A stretch of DNA of 64,000 nt from Roseimicrobium sp. ORNL1 (GTDB taxonomy: Bacteria > Verrucomicrobiota > Verrucomicrobiia > Verrucomicrobiales > Verrucomicrobiaceae): the NCBI RefSeq assembly GCF_011044495.1, contig NZ_CP049143.1, positions 1,550,001-1,614,000 of the forward strand, read 5' to 3'. Each line of letters begins with the position of its first letter. Position 1 is the first letter of the stretch. Shown piece after piece: positions 1-8,684 of the stretch. Made by a program: the position numbers and the translations under genes. Below the pieces are notes generated by a model, which saw only the letters and a program-made list of their open reading frames with translations, was not told where the DNA came from and searched no databases.

Positions 1-97
1 CATGGGCTGCGCGTCAAGAGGGAGCCCTCTGCTGAGCAGGAGCTGCAGCGCGAGCGCGAGTGGAGGTGGATGAGCGGGCTGCCTTGTCCAGTCGGTC

Positions 98-2320
98 CTA
101 CTTCTTGCGGACTTCGAGCTTTGTCAGGCGGATGCGTGTTTTCCCCGTGGTGGAAGCCGCCGCCAGACCGAGTTGGGCGAATCTTTCATTCACCGCACCA
201 TCGACCTGTACAAGGTCACTCCAGACTGGCTTGCCGTTCACCGTGAGGTCCAGGAACCCAGGTCTCATGGTGAGGGTGAAGGTGTGCTTCGCAGCGGCGT
301 CCAGCAGGGTGGAGTGCACAGGAGCGCCCAAGCCCGTGGAGAGCACGGCGTGGGCGCCGCCTTTGTCAGTGAACACGAAACGCACGGCACCCCAGCGTCC
401 CTTCCTCGAGGGAGGTGGATATCCGAATGTCACTGCCACCTCCGTCATTTCACCCGGGTCCTGCACTTCGAACTCGCCTGTCACTTCCACATTGGCGCCT
501 ACGCGCGCCAGGCTTGTCAAAATGCTGTGGCCAACCACGCCGCCGTGTTCCAAGGCTTTTTCAGGAGTGACCTGCCAGCCTTCGCGGCCCACCTTGATCC
601 AGCCCAACATCTCCGCATTGGGGATGAAGTTGAGAGTTTTCCCTGCACTCAAATCCATTTCACTGGCGGTCACGGCGATGCGGTGTTCTAGGAACAACTT
701 CCCGTTGGCAGAGAGTGCCGGTCCATCCTGGAGTGCCTTGCGGTAGAGTTCATGCGCGCGGGAGGCCTGGAAACCCTCCTCGGCCTTTTCCGCGTCACGC
801 AGCACGGAGCCCTTGGCGGACGCATAGGCGGCGACCCGGCCGACGAACTCTTCCTTCTCCACGCCCCACTTCTCCATCAGCTTGGAGTTGGGTTTGAAGT
901 CGAGCTTCTGCAGCCACGATTGCGCATCGGCATACTCCCCGCATTTGGCGCTGAACACAGCGGCGATTGTGCGATCCTGGGAGCGCCAGGCGGCGCGTGA
1001 GGGTTCACTCTCATAGCCCTCGAACAGCTTCCGCATCGAGGCGAAATCCTTGAACTCACGGAAGTAGTAGTCAGGCAGGTCCCATTCAGAAGCGCAATCG
1101 GCGTGCGCTATCAGGTAGAACCACGGGGCATCCGTATCAAAGCGGGCCGTGCCCAGGCAATCCCTGCCGAAGGCCTGCATCTTCTGGTGACTGCCGTACC
1201 AGCGTGGGCGGAGACCCCAGAGGACGTTGCGGTAGGTCTCTTCATGATCCGCATGCACGCTGACGGCTTCTTCGAACCAGCGACGCATGACGCCGGGTGC
1301 AGCGTCCCGGTTTTGTCCCAGTCCGGCGTACACCATGGAAGCGGCAGGACCGGCGTGCTGGGGCTTGAGCCTCCAGGCTGCGATGAGGTGATCCTGGGCC
1401 TTCTCGAGCTCGGCGCGGAAGACTTTCCTGTTGCGGTCTGTCACGGTATCCGAATAGCCGCCGCCCCGTGCCTCCCAGGCGAGATGGATGCGGTGCAGTC
1501 CGCGTGCCCACAGCTTGAGCCAGCGCTTCATGTCATTGGAGGCCTCCATGATGGGCAGCAGATCCTCGTGAAGTTCCGAGTACACATCCCTGCGATGGCC
1601 CTCGAGCAGGATCCACGCGGCGATCTGATCGTGGTGCTTGCTCAGGCCGGCGTCTTTTTCCAAAAGGGCACTCAGCGACTCCTTCACGTGCTTGACCGTG
1701 GATTCGATCGAGCTGCCCTCGGGATGCTCGGTGAGCGCGAGATCGCATGCCACCATCCAGGCGAGATGCTCCGAGCCGGGCTGCTTCGACAGTGACTCCC
1801 AGGCCTTCTGCAGCAGCGTGTACTTGCCTTCGTGATCTGTCAGGACATGACCAACCACCGCTGCGGCGACGGGATGTTTATCCGCCACCGGGACCAGATC
1901 CACGGCGAGGCTTTCCAGCTCTCGGGAGGAGGGGGCGTCCGGTGCATTGAGTTCCGCAGCGACGGCTGCCTTGGCGAAGGTCTTCCATTCTTTGCTTGGA
2001 ATTACGTCAGGGACCGGTGCTGAAAGGCCCTGCACCTGCCAGGTCTGCTCCAGCCACGGCGTGAGGATGGCGCGCACGGAGTCATTGGTGAAGGCCTCCT
2101 TGCCGATTTTAATCCCCTTGCCGCCAGGTTGTGTAGAAGTGGCTGGGGAGGTGGAGTTGTCGAAGGCCGGGTACTGACTCTTCGTCCACCAGTACACGGC
2201 AGCGCCTCCGGCACAGGCGACGAGTATGGCGCAGGCCACGATGGCAAGGACACCTCCCGTGGACATGCCACGGCCCTGCCGGAGGTATTGCAGACGAGTG
2301 GGGGGAATGGGAAGCTGCAT
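98..2320 (-). CDS. DUF4034-like membrane-anchored protein
   Basis: The predicted protein has about 740 residues. A single hydrophobic segment near residues 20-42 follows a short basic N-terminus, so the rest probably lies outside the cytoplasmic membrane. The middle is helical and repeat-like, with aromatic motifs such as LRPRWYGS and AFGRDCLG that resemble DUF4034 proteins. The C-terminal 150 residues look like a concanavalin/LamG-type beta sandwich (FTLTMRPGFLDLTVNGKP). I placed the start at the ATG at 2320 because it sits just before the basic segment. In-frame upstream starts exist at 2332 and, as TTG, at 2368; none has a clear ribosome binding site. Function is unknown; the DUF4034 match is from memory of the family and is tentative. 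Confidence 0.6.
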   Translation of the reverse strand: MQLPIPPTRLQYLRQGRGMSTGGVLAIVACAILVACAGGAAVYWWTKSQYPAFDNSTSPATSTQPGGKGIKIGKEAFTNDSVRAILTPWLEQTWQVQGLSAPVPDVIPSKEWKTFAKAAVAAELNAPDAPSSRELESLAVDLVPVADKHPVAAAVVGHVLTDHEGKYTLLQKAWESLSKQPGSEHLAWMVACDLALTEHPEGSSIESTVKHVKESLSALLEKDAGLSKHHDQIAAWILLEGHRRDVYSELHEDLLPIMEASNDMKRWLKLWARGLHRIHLAWEARGGGYSDTVTDRNRKVFRAELEKAQDHLIAAWRLKPQHAGPAASMVYAGLGQNRDAAPGVMRRWFEEAVSVHADHEETYRNVLWGLRPRWYGSHQKMQAFGRDCLGTARFDTDAPWFYLIAHADCASEWDLPDYYFREFKDFASMRKLFEGYESEPSRAAWRSQDRTIAAVFSAKCGEYADAQSWLQKLDFKPNSKLMEKWGVEKEEFVGRVAAYASAKGSVLRDAEKAEEGFQASRAHELYRKALQDGPALSANGKLFLEHRIAVTASEMDLSAGKTLNFIPNAEMLGWIKVGREGWQVTPEKALEHGGVVGHSILTSLARVGANVEVTGEFEVQDPGEMTEVAVTFGYPPPSRKGRWGAVRFVFTDKGGAHAVLSTGLGAPVHSTLLDAAAKHTFTLTMRPGFLDLTVNGKPVWSDLVQVDGAVNERFAQLGLAAASTTGKTRIRLTKLEVRKK

Positions 2321-2483
2321 AAGGGCAAACATAAAGAGAGCGTGCGTGCAGCGTCCAGTGAAGAACAATTCGCTACGCCGCCGCGGCCCACCGTCCGACC
2401 TGCAGCATCTGGCACTCCGCTTGCGCGATGCCCCGGTCCAAGGTAGACACTCACTCGTATCTTTCCTGCTTCTTCATCCCGCC

Positions 2484-3650
2484 GTGCCCTCGTCCTCCCA
2501 TCTCACTCCCGCTGAACTTCGCCGCTATGCCCGCCACCTTTCCATGCCCGAGTTTGGGGTGGAGGCGCAGGAAAAGCTGAAGGCAGCCCGGGTGTTGTGC
2601 ATTGGCGCGGGTGGATTGGGATCTCCAGTCACCATGTACCTTGCCGCGGCGGGCGTGGGTACCATCGGCATCATCGATGCGGATGTGGTGGAGGAGTCGA
2701 ATCTGCAGCGCCAGCTCCTGCATGGCACGTCTGATGTGGGGCGCACGAAGCTGGAGTCGGCGCAGAAGCGGCTCCATGACATCAATCCCAATGTGCAGGT
2801 GGAGTTGCACCCGCTGCGCTTCACCAGTGAGAATGCCATGGACCTCGTGGCGAAGTATGACGTGGTGATCGATGGCACGGATAACTTCCCCACGCGTTAC
2901 CTGAGCAATGACGTGTGTGTGTTCCTGAAGAAGCCGAATATCTACGGCAGCATCCTGCGCTTTGAGGGGCAGTGCTCTGTGTTCGCGTCGCATCTCGAAG
3001 GGCCATGCTATCGCTGCATGGCGCCGCAACCGCCGCCTCCGGGGCTGGTGCCATCGTGTGCAGAAGGCGGTGTGCTCGGTGTGCTGCCCGGACTTATCGG
3101 CACCATGCAGGCGACGGAAGCCATCAAGCTCATCACGGGCATCGGCCAGCCACTGGTGGGCCGCCTTTTGCATGTGGATACGCTGAGCATGAAGTTCCGC
3201 ACCTTCAACCTGCGCCGCGATCCCGAGTGCCCCGTGTGCGGCGATCATCCCAGCATCATCGAGCCCATCGACTACGAGGGCTTCTGCGGACTGCCTTCCC
3301 CCAAATCCATGAGCACCGAAACGAAAGACGCCATCCCCGCCATGACCGTGCAGGAACTCCAGGAACTCCGCGAGAGCGGCGCACCCTTCACCCTGCTGGA
3401 TGTGCGCGAGGCGTTTGAGCGCGACATCGCCATCATCGAAGGCGCGGAGCACATTCCTCTGGGTCAGCTTGGTGAGCGACTCGAAGAGATTCCCCGGGAC
3501 AAAAAGCTGGTGGTGCACTGCAAGTCCGGAGGCCGCAGCGCGAAGGCCGTGGGCCTGCTGCGTGAGGCTGGCTTCGACGATGTGTGGAACGTGACTGGCG
3601 GGATCAACGCGTGGTCGAAGGAGATTGATCCGAGCGTGGCGTTGTATTGA
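2484..3650 (+). CDS. moeB: ThiF/MoeB-type adenylyltransferase fused to rhodanese domain
   Basis: This E1-like enzyme adenylates the C-terminus of a small sulfur-carrier protein (MoaD or ThiS type) and, through its rhodanese domain, can pass sulfur to it. The nucleotide-binding loop GAGGLG is near residues 40-46, the zinc cysteines are CYRC (about 175-178) and CPVC near residue 250. A rhodanese domain starts near residue 287 and has the active-site loop HCKSGGRS. Length, about 388 residues, fits MoeBR-type fusions. I chose GTG at 2484, which gives the usual short lead before LTPAELRRYARH; the frame is open further upstream but would overlap the divergent gene. Whether it serves molybdopterin, thiamine or another thiolated product cannot be decided here, because no moa or thi gene is adjacent. 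The 3' end overlaps the end of the convergent gene by 47 bases. Confidence 0.9.
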   Translation: MPSSSHLTPAELRRYARHLSMPEFGVEAQEKLKAARVLCIGAGGLGSPVTMYLAAAGVGTIGIIDADVVEESNLQRQLLHGTSDVGRTKLESAQKRLHDINPNVQVELHPLRFTSENAMDLVAKYDVVIDGTDNFPTRYLSNDVCVFLKKPNIYGSILRFEGQCSVFASHLEGPCYRCMAPQPPPPGLVPSCAEGGVLGVLPGLIGTMQATEAIKLITGIGQPLVGRLLHVDTLSMKFRTFNLRRDPECPVCGDHPSIIEPIDYEGFCGLPSPKSMSTETKDAIPAMTVQELQELRESGAPFTLLDVREAFERDIAIIEGAEHIPLGQLGERLEEIPRDKKLVVHCKSGGRSAKAVGLLREAGFDDVWNVTGGINAWSKEIDPSVALY

Positions 3651-4116
3651 GAGGCCGCCCCAGAAACCCTTCTTGCCACCCACGCTCTGTCCAGAGAGCG
3701 ATGATCTTTCGCTGACCGTCCGGAGCTTCTTCAACAAGGTGCATGCCCATGGCCTTGGCGTAGGGACAGAGAAGGTATTTGTGGCCAGCCACCGCATTGA
3801 ATGGGAGGGGGGCGTACGGTTTCGGCCTGTCCTCAAGTTCAGGCTGTATCACCGTGGCACCTGGTGGAATGCGGAAGAAGTTGCACACCGAAGCGTGGGC
3901 AACGGGTTGGCCGTTGATGGAACGTACCAGCGTCTCCCAGTCGGACCACATTCCTTCCTTGCCGTACTCTTGTGCAATCAAAAGCGCATGCGGTTGACTG
4001 CGCGGGACGTTGCGAAACGCACCGGGGGAGGTGCAACTGGAGAGCAAGGTACAGATAATGGACGCCAGTACGAAGGCGACGCCGAAATGCCCTGGGCACT
4101 GTAAGTGGCCATGCAT
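3604..4116 (-). CDS. Putative lipoprotein, unknown function
   Basis: The product has about 170 residues, with a type II signal peptide ending in LLSSC, so a lipoprotein is expected. The start at 4116 places the signal peptide at the N-terminus; upstream in-frame ATGs at 4137 and 4182 would put 7 to 22 extra residues in front. The mature part has no motif I recognise (HALLIAQEYGKEGMW, HKYLLCPYAKAMGMHLV). Its 3' end overlaps the convergent moeB gene by 47 bases. It lies downstream of another lipoprotein gene on the same strand and may be cotranscribed. Confidence 0.6.
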   Translation of the reverse strand: MHGHLQCPGHFGVAFVLASIICTLLSSCTSPGAFRNVPRSQPHALLIAQEYGKEGMWSDWETLVRSINGQPVAHASVCNFFRIPPGATVIQPELEDRPKPYAPLPFNAVAGHKYLLCPYAKAMGMHLVEEAPDGQRKIIALWTERGWQEGFLGRPLNTTPRSDQSPSTTR

Positions 4117-4156
4117 TGTCGATGATGCGGGCGCCATATAGTCTGAATCATGCTGC

Positions 4157-5014
4157 CTACTTGGACGCAGGGGAACGCTCATCCGGGCCCCGAAAATGAG
4201 CGGATTTCTCTGTCAGCTCCTTCTTGATATTGTCGACACCCTTTCTACCAGCCTTGACGATCTCATTCCAGATCTTGCCTGCATCGTCCTTGTTGCTCCC
4301 CAAGGAACGCAAGATGGCGTCAGACAGTTCCACTCCTTCCTTGGTATGGAGGTCATAAGCGTGAAATCCGCGAGGAATTGCGCTCGCCGCGAGCATTGCT
4401 ACAGCGTCTTGTAAGTGCGAATCATTGATGGGGACATGAGAGCGAACGATGTAGAAGGTTGCCCAAAAAAGTACCCCCTCCACATCATCTCGATTTACCT
4501 CAACGGACTGGAAGTACCCCAGCATCTTTTCCCCAAACTCCTTGCTGCTTTGTCTCAAGCCGGGAGTGTCGATGTATGCTTTTACCGCTTGGATGGCGGC
4601 GTCACTGCCTTTTTCAGACTCCACCTTGAGGAATTCGATGGACTTGCTGACTAAATCAGAGGCCAGTAGTTCATCCAATTTCTTGGCGTAGAATTCGGCC
4701 TGTGCGTAGTCTTTTTTGCTGAGTGCCAGCGCGAGCTCGTCGTAGCGAGTTTTTGCCGCGGCGAGGTCGACACCCTCGAGTGCCTTCTTCGCGTTGGAGA
4801 GGTCTACTTCAGTGAGCTTGTTCTTGAACCCATCCCAGTCGAGCTTTTCCACGCTGGCCAGTGCTCCCCGGGTGAGTTCCCTGGCCTTTGCAACGAGTGA
4901 CGTTTCACCGGAAGAAGTCGAAGAGTCTCCTGAAGCCGACGGTGCCTTGCTTTCACCACAGGACGAAAGCATGAGTGCTGCAAGAAGCCACAGAGAGAAG
5001 GTTTTACTTTTCAT
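4157..5014 (-). CDS. Putative lipoprotein with helical body
   Basis: The start at 5014 gives a clean type II signal peptide ending in LMLSSC. The roughly 285-residue protein is then low-complexity serine/threonine rich for about 20 residues and strongly helical afterwards (AAAKTRYDELALALSKKDYAQAEFYAKKL), resembling TPR or hypothetical periplasmic helical proteins. No catalytic motif is visible. It sits 40 bases upstream of the next lipoprotein gene on the same strand, so the two probably form a small transcription unit. Function unknown. Confidence 0.65.
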   Translation of the reverse strand: MKSKTFSLWLLAALMLSSCGESKAPSASGDSSTSSGETSLVAKARELTRGALASVEKLDWDGFKNKLTEVDLSNAKKALEGVDLAAAKTRYDELALALSKKDYAQAEFYAKKLDELLASDLVSKSIEFLKVESEKGSDAAIQAVKAYIDTPGLRQSSKEFGEKMLGYFQSVEVNRDDVEGVLFWATFYIVRSHVPINDSHLQDAVAMLAASAIPRGFHAYDLHTKEGVELSDAILRSLGSNKDDAGKIWNEIVKAGRKGVDNIKKELTEKSAHFRGPDERSPASK

Positions 5015-5166
5015 CAAGTAATGGAGTAACGACGCATCAGACACGGTCTGAAAGGAGTATGTTCAACTCCGCGATAAACAATGCTGTCCTTTGGTGACAA
5101 GAACCAGTGGCCGGAGACATCAATGATTGATCCGAGGAGACCATTGCCATGCCCATGTGTCGCATC

Positions 5167-5652
5167 TCAAAAATCCGCCTTCGGCTTCCCAATGATCAGC
5201 ACATATGCTTTCACCGCACGGTCCTGCACAAGGGCTGCCCTGCCCGAAGGTGGCTGGGGGAGACCTGCGTAAGCGCGGGAGGAGATGAAGCAGGCGTAGT
5301 CATCCATGCGGTAGCCAATGCCCAGACCCTTGCTGATGGCATGAAAAATCTCGCGGAAGGTCATGTCCTCGCCCTGGAGCGTGATTTTCGAAGTCAGCTG
5401 GGCAGGAGTCAGGCGTGAGGTGTCCAGCACCACGTTGATGGGGGTGTCGTCATACCACAGTTTTCGCGACGCATTGCGGAGGTAGTCCAGCGCCTCTCGC
5501 AATGTCAGATCTTGTATGTCCACCTTTCTGAGGACAAACTGCACTTCTTGATGTGCGGACGCGGTGAAGAACCCGCAACTGCAAGCCAGCAGCAAGATGA
5601 CGGCAATGCCAAGCCGCAGCAGGCGGGAAGGCATCTTCAATGCGGGAGTCAT
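5167..5652 (-). CDS. Small exported protein with secretin/TonB short N-terminal (STN) domain
   Basis: The protein has about 161 residues with an N-terminal hydrophobic export signal (LLRLGIAVILLLACSCGFFTA) and then a region with the pattern of STN domains: LRKVDIQDLTLREALDYLRNA, followed by KITLQGEDMTFREIFHAISKGLGI. Such domains normally precede secretin or FecA-like receptor parts, but here nothing follows. It may be a stand-alone periplasmic partner protein, a form that is common in PVC bacteria. The start could also be the ATG at 5634; both keep the signal peptide. Confidence 0.65.
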   Translation of the reverse strand: MTPALKMPSRLLRLGIAVILLLACSCGFFTASAHQEVQFVLRKVDIQDLTLREALDYLRNASRKLWYDDTPINVVLDTSRLTPAQLTSKITLQGEDMTFREIFHAISKGLGIGYRMDDYACFISSRAYAGLPQPPSGRAALVQDRAVKAYVLIIGKPKADF

Positions 5653-5742
5653 GGCGTTGGGATCACAGAGTCTGCTCCACTCGCTCATGTGGCGCTGTAC
5701 TGAGCTTCAGCCGAGCCCAGTACAGCGCCGCAGTGGTAAGGG

Positions 5743-7554
5743 CTACTTGCCGGTGCGTATTCCGCGGCCCTGGTTTTCGGACTTGTCCTTGGAATGCACG
5801 AGCTCCGGGTGTTCCTTTCTCAATGAGTGGTCGTCCGAGTCCTCGACCTTCGAGGTTCTCTTGGCGCCCATTTGAAGTTCTCCACGCTCGGTGCCTCGGG
5901 GGCGGACACCTAACATGTCCCGCACATGGACGTGTTGCTGGTCGCCGGGTCCCTGGACCTGAGGCGCCTGCTGGCCGACGATCTGTCCCGGCACTTGGGG
6001 AAGCTGGGGCAGCATCGACTCGGTCTTCATTCTCTCGTTGAAGTTCCCCAAGTCGACCTTGTCCTGTGCCGCAATCTTTTGGGCACGCAGATCCCGGAGT
6101 TCGTCGAGGAGCTTCACCCGCTCATTGTTTACCTTGGCCAGCGGGTCGTTGCCCCTCGTGCTGAAGAAGGACTTCAGACGGTCTCCTCTGCTGGGATTGT
6201 TCCGAAGATGGTCAATTTTGTTCTCCAATTCCCTCACGCGCTCCGATTTCTCCTGAATCTTCTCAGTGAGAGCGGTGACTTCCTTGGAGGCGTTTTTGAG
6301 GGACTGGTTTCTGGCATCCATGCACTGGGCCATGTTCTGCCTGAGCTGACCGGCATTCAGCTTGTTCAGCTCCGTGCTCATCTCGGTCATCTCCTGCTGG
6401 GTGTAGAAATGCTCCACGACCTGGCCGTTCTGATCCACCTCATGGGTGCTGGTCACCGCCTGTTGCAGGGCCTGCTGGTTCTGCTGCATGTACTCGAGGC
6501 CATCAATGGCTCCCATGAGAAGGTTTGCCGCAAACTGCTTCCTCTCTTCCGGACCCAGTTGTGCCAGGGCATCCTTCTCCTGCTTGGACATGAACGAGTC
6601 AAATCCTGGCTCGACCACCGTGTTCATGGTCGCCTTGAAGGGGCACTCTTTGATCAGTTTGGCCTTGTCCTTTTGGCTGGTGTTGATCATGTCCTCAAGC
6701 GCCTTGTCGAACGCTTCGGGGCTCTTCGTGACCTCCTCCAGGTAGGTCCTCATTTTCTCCAGGCTGCGGGCAGCATTGGCCTCGCCAACTCGCGGGATGG
6801 GGTTGTCAGGCGTGGGATCCGTAACGTCGCTGCTGTAGTCGATGACCGACAGCTTGCCTGACTCAGGCGAGTACATGAGGTTGGAGACATTCGCCTTGTA
6901 TCCCACGGACTCTTGCACGCCCAAGTGGTCTGAGAGACCCAAAGCGATGGAAGGAGCCATGGCGCGCCCGAGTGTCTGGGGGAACTCCTCACTCCTGAGG
7001 AGCGCCAGCTTGTCCTTGGTCGGCAGACGGTTGGCCTGCTGGCCTTCCGCGAACTCCATGACCATGATCCCGCTGTCACTGCCTCCGCTGGCGATGCTGT
7101 TGAAGGCCTTTTGCGTATCCTCGAAGCCTGTGCGCTGACCTTCAGGCGTCTGGGAGAGGTTGCCCAGCGTGGTGTTGATCTGGCCTACCAGATTTGGATC
7201 TCCCTGGAGGGAGCCGGAGTCGTACACCGTCACGCGTGGCGCCACGAAGGGCTGCGGTCCCTGGGCGTTCTTGAAGAACTCGTCCATGACCTGGCCGCAC
7301 TTCTCGGCGACTTTCACCGTGGCGTTGTTCTCGATCTTGATCGCCCCACCCACGGGGAGATTGTCTCCCGGAAGCACCAGGATGGCGCCCACAGCACCGG
7401 ATTCGGAGTGTTTGATTTGGGATCCCGCGCCAAGAAGGGTGTCGAGCGAGTTCTGGGGGCCTGTGGGAGGGATGATGGCTGGCGCGAACTTGCGATTCTT
7501 GTTCAGTTCAATGGCTCTGTTCCTCGACTCAGTGGTTTCTGGGGTTTCAGGCAT
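5743..7554 (-). CDS. 603-residue protein with cryptic PI3K/actin-fragmin-kinase-like core and coiled coil
   Basis: No annotation is obvious, but residues 50-260 follow the order of a kinase fold. A candidate ATP-anchoring lysine lies in GAIKIEN (Lys73), an acidic helix follows (about 84-95), and a hinge-like MVMEFAEG is at 164-171. The segment GLSDH (Asp209) has Asn225 downstream, and LSVIDYSS carries a metal-binding-type Asp239. The spacing resembles the GxxDRH-N...IDF pattern of PI3/PI4-kinases and bacterial actin-fragmin-kinase-like proteins. Residues about 400-500 form a strong coiled coil, and the last 100 are polar and disordered. There is no signal peptide or membrane segment, which would suit a cytosolic enzyme or a type III-like effector. 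The kinase assignment is inference from pattern, not a database match. Confidence 0.7.
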   Translation of the reverse strand: MPETPETTESRNRAIELNKNRKFAPAIIPPTGPQNSLDTLLGAGSQIKHSESGAVGAILVLPGDNLPVGGAIKIENNATVKVAEKCGQVMDEFFKNAQGPQPFVAPRVTVYDSGSLQGDPNLVGQINTTLGNLSQTPEGQRTGFEDTQKAFNSIASGGSDSGIMVMEFAEGQQANRLPTKDKLALLRSEEFPQTLGRAMAPSIALGLSDHLGVQESVGYKANVSNLMYSPESGKLSVIDYSSDVTDPTPDNPIPRVGEANAARSLEKMRTYLEEVTKSPEAFDKALEDMINTSQKDKAKLIKECPFKATMNTVVEPGFDSFMSKQEKDALAQLGPEERKQFAANLLMGAIDGLEYMQQNQQALQQAVTSTHEVDQNGQVVEHFYTQQEMTEMSTELNKLNAGQLRQNMAQCMDARNQSLKNASKEVTALTEKIQEKSERVRELENKIDHLRNNPSRGDRLKSFFSTRGNDPLAKVNNERVKLLDELRDLRAQKIAAQDKVDLGNFNERMKTESMLPQLPQVPGQIVGQQAPQVQGPGDQQHVHVRDMLGVRPRGTERGELQMGAKRTSKVEDSDDHSLRKEHPELVHSKDKSENQGRGIRTGK

Positions 7555-7748
7555 GGGTCGTAAGGGGGGGATTGGACTTGATTCCGTTTTTGGGCTCGAA
7601 GAGGAAACTGAGGCGAACCTAAGTTTGTATTCGGGTATAGCCGAAGAACGTTACGATTTCGCCTGCATTGTTTGGTGAAATTCAATGCCTCTCCCTTTTG
7701 GAGATGGTCCAAGTGAAGTGCGAGCCGCTGCTCCTGCGTGCCGGGGTC

Positions 7749-8237
7749 TTAGCAAGAAAGTTTGTTCAACGCCGCAATGAATGACGCCATGGCTCCCGAC
7801 GAAGCCACCGTGCGCACGTGATTCCAGAAGGTCCAGGTGACGAGGTAATCCGCCCAAAGCTTCGCCCCCTCCGCGCTCGCAGCGTCGACGGCATCGAGTG
7901 CATTGTTGCGCGGGACATTGAAGATCATGGTGAAGACAAAGCTGCCCACGAAATACAACACACTGCCCGCGAGCAGCCAGGTCATGGCCGAGGGCGGGCG
8001 TTGCACGAACGCGAGCACCGTCATGAAAACACACAGCAATGCCGTGCCGATGAAGAGCGGGATGAACCACGGATTGATGATCACCACATTGATGGACTGC
8101 ATCGCCGCAATGCCCTTCTCCGGCGGCAGCTTCCCCAGCGCCTTCATGATAAACGTGGAAAACGCAAAGAAGATGCCTGCGACAAGCCCGCTGCCCAATG
8201 CCGCAATGAAAGTGGTGGTGTAGAGGAGACTGCTCAT
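7749..8237 (-). CDS. DUF1772 (anthrone-oxygenase-like) membrane protein
   Basis: This 162-residue protein has four hydrophobic segments (about 8-30, 55-78, 85-108 and 135-155). It carries the family pattern of DUF1772: GLVAGIFFAFSTFIMKAL near the N-terminus, a FNVPRNNAL loop around residue 110, and a W-DYLVTWTFWNHVRT stretch near the end. Members are integral membrane proteins distantly related to fungal anthrone oxygenases; their bacterial role is not settled. The gene stands alone, with a repeat element downstream of its promoter side. Confidence 0.85.
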   Translation of the reverse strand: MSSLLYTTTFIAALGSGLVAGIFFAFSTFIMKALGKLPPEKGIAAMQSINVVIINPWFIPLFIGTALLCVFMTVLAFVQRPPSAMTWLLAGSVLYFVGSFVFTMIFNVPRNNALDAVDAASAEGAKLWADYLVTWTFWNHVRTVASSGAMASFIAALNKLSC

Positions 8238-8375
8238 GGCGATGTGTGGCCATGATAGTGGCGGGGCAGGGGAGTGTCTCGTGCGAAGCGACTCACTTTA
8301 ATGTGAGCGGTGGAATGGGATTGGGTGCTGCAAATCCAGAGCTTGATCTGGGCAGATGCATACCCGGGAAGCCCT

Positions 8376-8626
8376 ACGCCGCAGGCGTTGTACATTGTCT
8401 AGCCCAAGGTCAGCTCGCGAAGCGAGCGCCACCTTGGGTGGAGCATCAAGCATTTGGAACGCTGAAAGCGTTCAACAAAAATGCCGCATCGACTTCGTCA
8501 CGAATCCTCGGCGAAGGGCTGGTTTGTTGAACGCTTTCAGCGTTCCCTGCTATCGTACATCACCCAGGGTGGCGCCTGCTTCGCAGGCTGACCGCTGGGC
8601 TGGGCATGTACAACACCTTCGGTGTA
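8376..8626. repeat. Nested long inverted-repeat element (type A)
   Basis: This fills most of the 447-base gap between 8237 and 8685. It reads as nested palindromes. An outer arm containing GTTGTACA (8387-8394) pairs with TGTACAAC (8607-8614). Inside it, CCCAAGGT...ACCTTGGG-type stems appear on both sides. The inner arm GAACGCTGAAAGCGTTC (from 8457) is repeated inverted at 8526-8545. Small hairpins cap both ends. The organisation is that of a MITE- or REP-like interspersed palindrome with no coding capacity. Confidence 0.75.
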
Positions 8627-8684
8627 GAACTGCGAAAATGCGCTCGGAGTACGTGGTGCAGCGGTCTCCGGAGCTCTCTTGTAG

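Noticed and set aside
1-97. Possible start codon of a minus-strand gene at the window edge (CAT at 1-3)
   Set aside because: Only the first codon would be visible and there is no ribosome binding site, so it cannot be supported.
2451-3836. Long minus-strand frame across moeB
   Set aside because: The plus-strand protein has all ThiF and rhodanese motifs; the antisense frame is His-rich with no homology by eye.
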